From NCBI GenBank assembly GCA_016302065.1, contig JAEDOI010000005.1:1-49022 (forward strand): a stretch of DNA of 49,022 nucleotides. The letters run 5' to 3'. Positions within the stretch are counted from its first letter, which is position 1, and each line of letters opens with the position of its first letter. Shown one piece after another: positions 43,985 to 49,022 of this stretch. The notes beneath the pieces were generated by a model, which saw only the letters and a program-made list of their open reading frames with translations, did not search any database and was not told the DNA's origin. The stretch is from Bacilli bacterium. GTDB taxonomy: Bacteria; Bacillota_I; Bacilli_A; RFN20; CAG-826. The translations under genes and the position numbers were made by a program.

Positions 43985-46114
43985 TTAGTCCTCCAATTTG
44001 GCAAATATATTAACTTCATATGGATTCATAAATACAGTCTTAACAACTAAAGAAGAATTTTCAATCATTCCTGCATAAAGTACTAATCCAGAATAATATG
44101 AATCTAATTCTATTCGCAAATTATTAGGTGTTGGATTAATTACAATTATTATATTTTTGTAATTTTCTCCTAATTCTTTTAATTTAATCATTAATCCACC
44201 ATTATCTAAATTTACAAAAAACACATTATTTGCAATATATTTTGAAGTTATATGCTTATTGTATTTAATAGTCTTTTTGAATTTAATAATAGAACTTAAA
44301 TATAAAGCCATATCATATCGTTTATCTAACATTTCATAATCAAATTTATTATAACTATCACCCATATTATAGGTATTATCTTCATTCTTTTTACTTAAGC
44401 CAATTTCTTGTCCAGCATGATAAAAAGATATTCCATAAGATACACTTATGATTAAATTAATAGCTTTTATAATTCGAAGAATTTCTTGTTCATTTTTATT
44501 ATTCTTCTTTAAACAATCAAATAATGTGTAGTTGTCATGGCACTCAACATAATTTAAAGATTGATAAACATTATCAAATTTTTTGCAGAAACAATAATCA
44601 ACGACACTCCCCATAAAAACAAATTTAAATCCTTCAAGATAATCAATATTTCCAGCCATATAGCCTTTTGTCGTACCATTATTATTTCCTTTAACAATAT
44701 CTCTAAATGAATCATTAAAAAATCCGATACCTTTAACTTTAGAAGCATTTAAATAGCTTGTTCTTTCATTGCTATCTAAAGAGTGAGCCATATCCCATCC
44801 TTCTCCATAAACCATCGCATCACTTTTAATGCTTTTAATTGCATTATAAGCTTGAGTGGCCGTTTCAATATCCATTAATCCTAAAAGATCGAATCTATAT
44901 CCATCAATACCATATTCTTTCATCCAAAAAGTTAATGCATCAATAATCATTTTTCTAACCATTGGACGTTTAGTATCTAAATCGTCTCCACAAAAAGAAT
45001 CATTTGATATTCTTCCATTTTTAGTTTTTCTAAAATAATAATTAGGAACTACTTTATCAAATACATTGTTATGATAATCATAGACATGATTAAAAACAAC
45101 ATCCATATTTACTTTTATTCCTGCTTTATGTAAAGCACTGACCATTGTTTTTAATTCAATTATTCTAGAATATGGATCATTAGGAGAAGTTGAATAACTA
45201 CCTTCAGGTGTAAAATATTGTTGAGGATCATAACCCCAGTTATATGATTTATCAGGATTTAATTCATCAACTGTCTTATAATCATACATTGGAAGAATTT
45301 GAACATGAGTTATTCCTAGCATTTTCAAATAATCTAAACCAGCAGGATTTCCTCCTTTTGTTCTTCTATTATCTTCAGCTAATCCTAAATATTTTCCTTT
45401 ATGAATAATATTTGTGCTATTATCAATTGTAAAATCTCTAATATGAAGTTCATAAATGATTGCTTCTAATTCAGAATCTAAGTAAGGTAATAAATCATTA
45501 TTTAAGTTAATATTTATTTTATCAAAGTTAATAACAGCACTATCTTTTCCATTAGCTGAACTACCTTTTCCATATGGATCAGTTGTAATAAAAGTTAATC
45601 CACTGTTGGTAATTTTATATCTATAAAAGTAACCATCACAATCTTTTGGAATTGAAATAAAATACACACCTTTTTCAAGTCTATCCATAACAAAAGATTC
45701 AAATTTATCATCTAATGTTTTTCTTAATAAAAGGACTACTTTACTAGCAAGAGGGGCCCAAATTCTAAATTCAGTGTGATCTTTAAAATATGTAGCACCT
45801 AAATCATCACCAAAATAGGCGTATTTATCATCAAAATCTTTAAATTCAGTACAATCATTAACATTTAATGGAACTGTTCCAAAATCTTTAATAGATATAT
45901 AATAACTATTTCCTAATTTAATTTTGACATCAGTATGACATTCATAAATAACATTTCCGTTCAAATAAGAACATTTAATAATGTTTAATTTAACAAATTG
46001 TTCATTATTAATTATTAATAAAATAGGTTCATTCTCTAACTTCTCAAGTTCAGAGAAAATCATTACCTTAATAATATTATTCTCATATAATTTTGCGCTA
46101 ACAAAAGAATTCAT
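43985..46114 (-). CDS. pulA: Type I pullulanase (GH13), cytoplasmic debranching enzyme
   Basis: 709 residues. N-terminal beta domain and CBM48 (FRIWAPLASKVVLLL), then the type I signature YNWGYDP and catalytic residues: Asp of GYRFDLLGLMD (about 409), Glu of MVYGEGWD (about 438), Asp of VECHDNYTLF (about 526). No signal peptide, so it trims alpha-1,6 branches of internal glycogen or imported dextrins. GAGGTAA precedes the ATG; 16 nt after ftsK. Confidence 0.95.
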   Translation of the reverse strand: MNSFVSAKLYENNIIKVMIFSELEKLENEPILLIINNEQFVKLNIIKCSYLNGNVIYECHTDVKIKLGNSYYISIKDFGTVPLNVNDCTEFKDFDDKYAYFGDDLGATYFKDHTEFRIWAPLASKVVLLLRKTLDDKFESFVMDRLEKGVYFISIPKDCDGYFYRYKITNSGLTFITTDPYGKGSSANGKDSAVINFDKININLNNDLLPYLDSELEAIIYELHIRDFTIDNSTNIIHKGKYLGLAEDNRRTKGGNPAGLDYLKMLGITHVQILPMYDYKTVDELNPDKSYNWGYDPQQYFTPEGSYSTSPNDPYSRIIELKTMVSALHKAGIKVNMDVVFNHVYDYHNNVFDKVVPNYYFRKTKNGRISNDSFCGDDLDTKRPMVRKMIIDALTFWMKEYGIDGYRFDLLGLMDIETATQAYNAIKSIKSDAMVYGEGWDMAHSLDSNERTSYLNASKVKGIGFFNDSFRDIVKGNNNGTTKGYMAGNIDYLEGFKFVFMGSVVDYCFCKKFDNVYQSLNYVECHDNYTLFDCLKKNNKNEQEILRIIKAINLIISVSYGISFYHAGQEIGLSKKNEDNTYNMGDSYNKFDYEMLDKRYDMALYLSSIIKFKKTIKYNKHITSKYIANNVFFVNLDNGGLMIKLKELGENYKNIIIVINPTPNNLRIELDSYYSGLVLYAGMIENSSLVVKTVFMNPYEVNIFAKLED

Positions 46115-46130
46115 AATTTACCTCAAAATA

Positions 46131-48884
46131 TCATTTTTTTAAGACTTTACTTCCTTTTGAATTAGAAGATCCAACAGGTTTTTCGACTACTCCATTTTCA
46201 ACAAGTTGTTCAAAAAGTCTTGACGCTTTATTAAATCCAACTCCAAACATACGAGTAATCTTTGAAATTGAAAAATATTCATATTCCATAGCTGCTTTTT
46301 CAACTTCTTTATACAAGTCATCATTTGCTTTTTCTCTTCTTTCTTCTTGACTTTCTTCATCAATTTGCGTTTCTTTACTTATTAAACACTGTTGAAAATT
46401 TTCATCGTATTCTTGAGGATATCTATTTCTAATATATTCAATAACATTTTTAATTTCTTTATTATCAATGAAAGCGCCTTGAAGACGAATTAGACCGTCA
46501 TTAGCAAAAAGAGGGCACTTTAACAACATATCACCATTACCCGCTAATTTTTCAGCTCCACCACTATCAACAACGTTAATAGAATCGTTAATTCCTGCAC
46601 AAAGTAAAGCAACACGGGTTGTAAAATTGTTCTTAATAGTACCTGAAATAATATTTGTACGAGGAGATTGTGTAGCAATTACCAAGTGAATTCCACAAGC
46701 CCTTGCTTTTGCAGCAAGAGTTAAGACAGCTCTAGAAATAGGAGCACAATTATCGACTAAATCACCATATTCATCAAGCACAACCATAATATAAGGCATT
46801 GTTGGAATATTATTAGGAATACAATATTCATTGTTATAATCTTTAATATCATTAAATTCTCTATCTTTCATTAAAGAATAACGATAAGTCATCTCGTCTA
46901 TTAATTTATTTAAAACATTTAAAGCTTGATCAGCTTCAGTAATAATTGGGCAAAGTAAATGTGGTAAATCGTGATATTTAGAAAATTCAACTTGCTTTGG
47001 ATCAACAATTACAAATTTTAATTCATCTGGAGAATTTCTCATTAAAAGAGATATCATCATAGCTTGAAGAAAAACTGATTTTCCACTTCCAGAAGTTCCA
47101 GTAACAAGAAGATGAGTTAATTTTTGAAAATCAGCATAAATTAATTTACCATTGATATCTTTTCCAAAAGCTACACAAAGCCCAGTATATTTACCATTAT
47201 TAATAGCTGGCAAATCTTCCATTACCTCTTTAAAGGAAACAACATTAGTTTTAGCATTACTTACCTCAATACCACTCGTAGTTTTTCCTTTAACGACACT
47301 TACAAAACGACATTTTTCACCCTTAAGTTGTTTACTTAAGTCTTCCATCTTACTATCAAAGCCTCTAACTGAAACATTTTTATCAGTAGAAATATTAAAT
47401 CTAGTAATACTTGGACCTATATCGTATCCTTCAACTTTAGCTCCAATATTAAAATTCTTGAAGAATTCATTGATGATAATAGTTCTTTCATTATTTACGG
47501 CACAATTTTCACTTGTATTCATTGAAGTGTCTCTTGTTACCAATAAATTATTAGGAGGATAACTATAAGGGTTCTTACGTCTCTTATCCGCATTTGTAAC
47601 TCGAGGAGCAAACATGTTATCGCCCTTTCTTTCAACTTTAGATTCTTCTTTTTTAATATCCATTCTAGTTAAAACTGATTGAGATGAAAGAGTTGTTTTT
47701 TGTTCAACATTTTGTTCTTCTTTTCCAATTTGATCTTCATCAAGAGCTTCATAGGAACTTGGTGTACCGCTATCTTCATCATAATTACTTCTAATATATG
47801 GGTTATATGTTGAAATTTTTAATTCTGGTTCTTTATTATCATTAACTTCAATATCTTCTTTTAAAGTTTCTGTTTGTATATTTTCTTCATATTCTTCATT
47901 GTGATTTTCTCTAATTGGCAAAGTTTCTTCTTCTTTTATTTCTTCATTCTTTTCATTTACATTATTCGTTACTACATCATTAAAAGGCGAATCACTTAAT
48001 TCATCATCAAAATCAAAAGTAGCTTTTTGTAAACCATTTGTATTTGGTATATCACTATAAAATTTTTGGGTTTTGTCCTCATTTATTTCATTAGTAATCG
48101 GTTGAGTTTCTTTTATTTCACTTTCATTTGACGAAACAATATTTGTATTAATATAAAGAGTTTTTTCAATTACTTCATCGTTATTTTCAACTGATTTTTC
48201 TTCTTTTTTAACTTCAACTGCTTTTTTATCATCAACTTCAATATCTTTTGCATCTTTATAAACTTGCATTTTCTGTTTTTTGTTCAAAAGATTAATATAA
48301 GATTTTAAATATCTTCCAAATTTAACAACATATTTTAAAAGAATAAATACGGTTCCTAAAGAAATAAATACTCCACCAAAACAATAAGATCCAATATTAG
48401 ACATTGTGCTGTTTATAATACAAACTAACAATAATCCAATAAGACCAACATTTTTAGTGTAGTCAATAGAAGGGAAACTTGCGAATGATTCTTTAAAACA
48501 ATCAACAAAATTAAAATCACCTTGTTTACCATTAATCATAATCCCATTAAAAGTTAAATAAGATGCTTCATTTGAAAATGTAGAATTAGCAAATATAATT
48601 AATACACCAAGTAAAATAAGAAATAATCCACCAACAACAAAACTCATCTTGATTCTTGTTTTTTTAGATATTGCTAAACTTAATCCATATAAAAATATTA
48701 ATAAATAAACAAAATAAGCTCCAATCGTTCCAAATAAAAAAGCAATACAATAAGTAAAAAATTGAGCAACAACTGTGTAATTTACCATTCCAATTACACT
48801 AAAAAGCATAAGAAAAATACCTATAGCAATATATAGTTGATTTTTATTAATTTTATCTTTTAACCTTTTTTGATTCTTTTTCAT
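46131..48884 (-). CDS. ftsK: DNA translocase FtsK/SpoIIIE
   Basis: 917 residues. Four N-terminal membrane helices (about 18-200), a long acidic Glu/Asn-rich linker (about 215-430), then the motor: Walker A GTSGSGKSV near 593-601, Walker B YIMVVLDEYGDLV, and a C-terminal gamma winged helix (YEYFSISKITRMFGVGFNKA). Pumps chromosomal DNA through the septum. The ATG lacks a good ribosome site; TATAAT at 48896-48901 lies 11 nt ahead. Confidence 0.97.
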   Translation of the reverse strand: MKKNQKRLKDKINKNQLYIAIGIFLMLFSVIGMVNYTVVAQFFTYCIAFLFGTIGAYFVYLLIFLYGLSLAISKKTRIKMSFVVGGLFLILLGVLIIFANSTFSNEASYLTFNGIMINGKQGDFNFVDCFKESFASFPSIDYTKNVGLIGLLLVCIINSTMSNIGSYCFGGVFISLGTVFILLKYVVKFGRYLKSYINLLNKKQKMQVYKDAKDIEVDDKKAVEVKKEEKSVENNDEVIEKTLYINTNIVSSNESEIKETQPITNEINEDKTQKFYSDIPNTNGLQKATFDFDDELSDSPFNDVVTNNVNEKNEEIKEEETLPIRENHNEEYEENIQTETLKEDIEVNDNKEPELKISTYNPYIRSNYDEDSGTPSSYEALDEDQIGKEEQNVEQKTTLSSQSVLTRMDIKKEESKVERKGDNMFAPRVTNADKRRKNPYSYPPNNLLVTRDTSMNTSENCAVNNERTIIINEFFKNFNIGAKVEGYDIGPSITRFNISTDKNVSVRGFDSKMEDLSKQLKGEKCRFVSVVKGKTTSGIEVSNAKTNVVSFKEVMEDLPAINNGKYTGLCVAFGKDINGKLIYADFQKLTHLLVTGTSGSGKSVFLQAMMISLLMRNSPDELKFVIVDPKQVEFSKYHDLPHLLCPIITEADQALNVLNKLIDEMTYRYSLMKDREFNDIKDYNNEYCIPNNIPTMPYIMVVLDEYGDLVDNCAPISRAVLTLAAKARACGIHLVIATQSPRTNIISGTIKNNFTTRVALLCAGINDSINVVDSGGAEKLAGNGDMLLKCPLFANDGLIRLQGAFIDNKEIKNVIEYIRNRYPQEYDENFQQCLISKETQIDEESQEERREKANDDLYKEVEKAAMEYEYFSISKITRMFGVGFNKASRLFEQLVENGVVEKPVGSSNSKGSKVLKK

Positions 48885-48933
48885 AGTGTTCTTTTATTAT
48901 ATAAAAGAAAAGACTTAAATTCTATACAAGAAT

Positions 48934-48964
48934 AAAAAAATAATCCTCGCAAAGGATTATTTTT
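48934..48964. terminator. Bidirectional terminator upstream of ftsK
   Basis: AATAATCCT/AGGATTATT stem, CGCAA loop, seven T on the minus strand and four on the plus. Most likely ends a minus-strand gene beyond the right edge. Confidence 0.75.
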
Positions 48965-48973
48965 AAAGGGGCT

Positions 48974-49022
48974 TCGTAAAGAAGGTGGGTTGGTAATTTT
49001 TAGTAACCCACCCAATTTACGA
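48974..49022. repeat. Long two-part inverted repeat at the window end
   Basis: Outer arms TCGTAAA/TTTACGA (48974-48980, 49016-49022) and inner arms GGTGGGTT/AACCCACC (48984-48991, 49005-49012), with 3-nt internal loops between them and a 13-nt loop. It is unusually GC-rich for this genome and reaches the window edge, so it may continue. Confidence 0.75.

Noticed and set aside
48965..49022. Minus-strand coding sequence in the edge repeat
   Set aside because: Short frames exist but none has a start or recognisable protein; the inverted repeat explains the composition.

Overview
The window is about 49 kb of AT-rich bacterial chromosome with short intergenic gaps. Gene content and order point to an uncultured low-GC Bacillota of the Bacilli / former Tenericutes area (RF39, RFN20, Erysipelotrichales or Acholeplasma-like). 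Reasons: the secE-nusG-rplK-rplA-rplJ-rplL-ybxB-rpoB order, a Mycoplasma-like shortened L11, a T-box in front of pheST, rpsT next to holA, and a glgC-glgD-glgA glycogen operon. TGA is a real stop (pheT and dtd end in it) and Trp is TGG, so the Mycoplasma/Spiroplasma code does not apply. The exact genus cannot be told from this window.

Layout. 1-7284 (minus): transcription and ribosomal cluster rpmG-secE-nusG | rplK-rplA | L10 leader-rplJ-rplL | rRNA methyltransferase-rpoB, with rpoB cut by the left edge. 7382-8302 (plus): decaying TetR gene and membrane-protein gene, closed by a terminator. 8443-12101 (plus): a 1005-residue surface protein in which tandem Ig-like domains appear to sit inside a VanZ-type membrane domain, then an unrecognised 181-residue protein. 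12098-16228 (minus): Phe T-box, pheS, pheT and a DUF177-like gene. 16235-25396 (minus): a three-gene SMC complex resembling Wadjet JetABC / MksFEB, without a visible JetD nuclease, followed 10 nt later by glgC-glgD-glgA. 25494-26579 (plus): small membrane protein, then rpmB-rpsT. 26643-35064 (minus): holA, mnmA, dtd, an ABC-F ATPase, a heterodimeric ABC exporter, and rpsO with a structured leader. 35222-36517 (plus): a cytoplasmic GH13 enzyme. 36514-41861 (minus): ftsA-ftsZ with a strikingly degenerate FtsA, two paralogous lipoproteins, and a divergent CLC channel/transporter. 41908-43197 (plus): RsmF-like rRNA methyltransferase. 43194-48884 (minus): ftsK-pulA-plsC. The right edge holds a terminator hairpin and a long inverted repeat.

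How it fits together: mostly housekeeping (translation, replication, division, chromosome segregation) plus an intracellular glycogen economy. GlgC/GlgD/GlgA make alpha-glucan; a signal-less pullulanase and GH13 enzyme degrade it. No branching enzyme or phosphorylase is in the window. The points most worth following are the nuclease-less JetABC-like operon, the VanZ/Ig protein, the FtsA whose nucleotide-binding motifs are eroded, and rpoB substitutions predicting natural rifampicin insensitivity.
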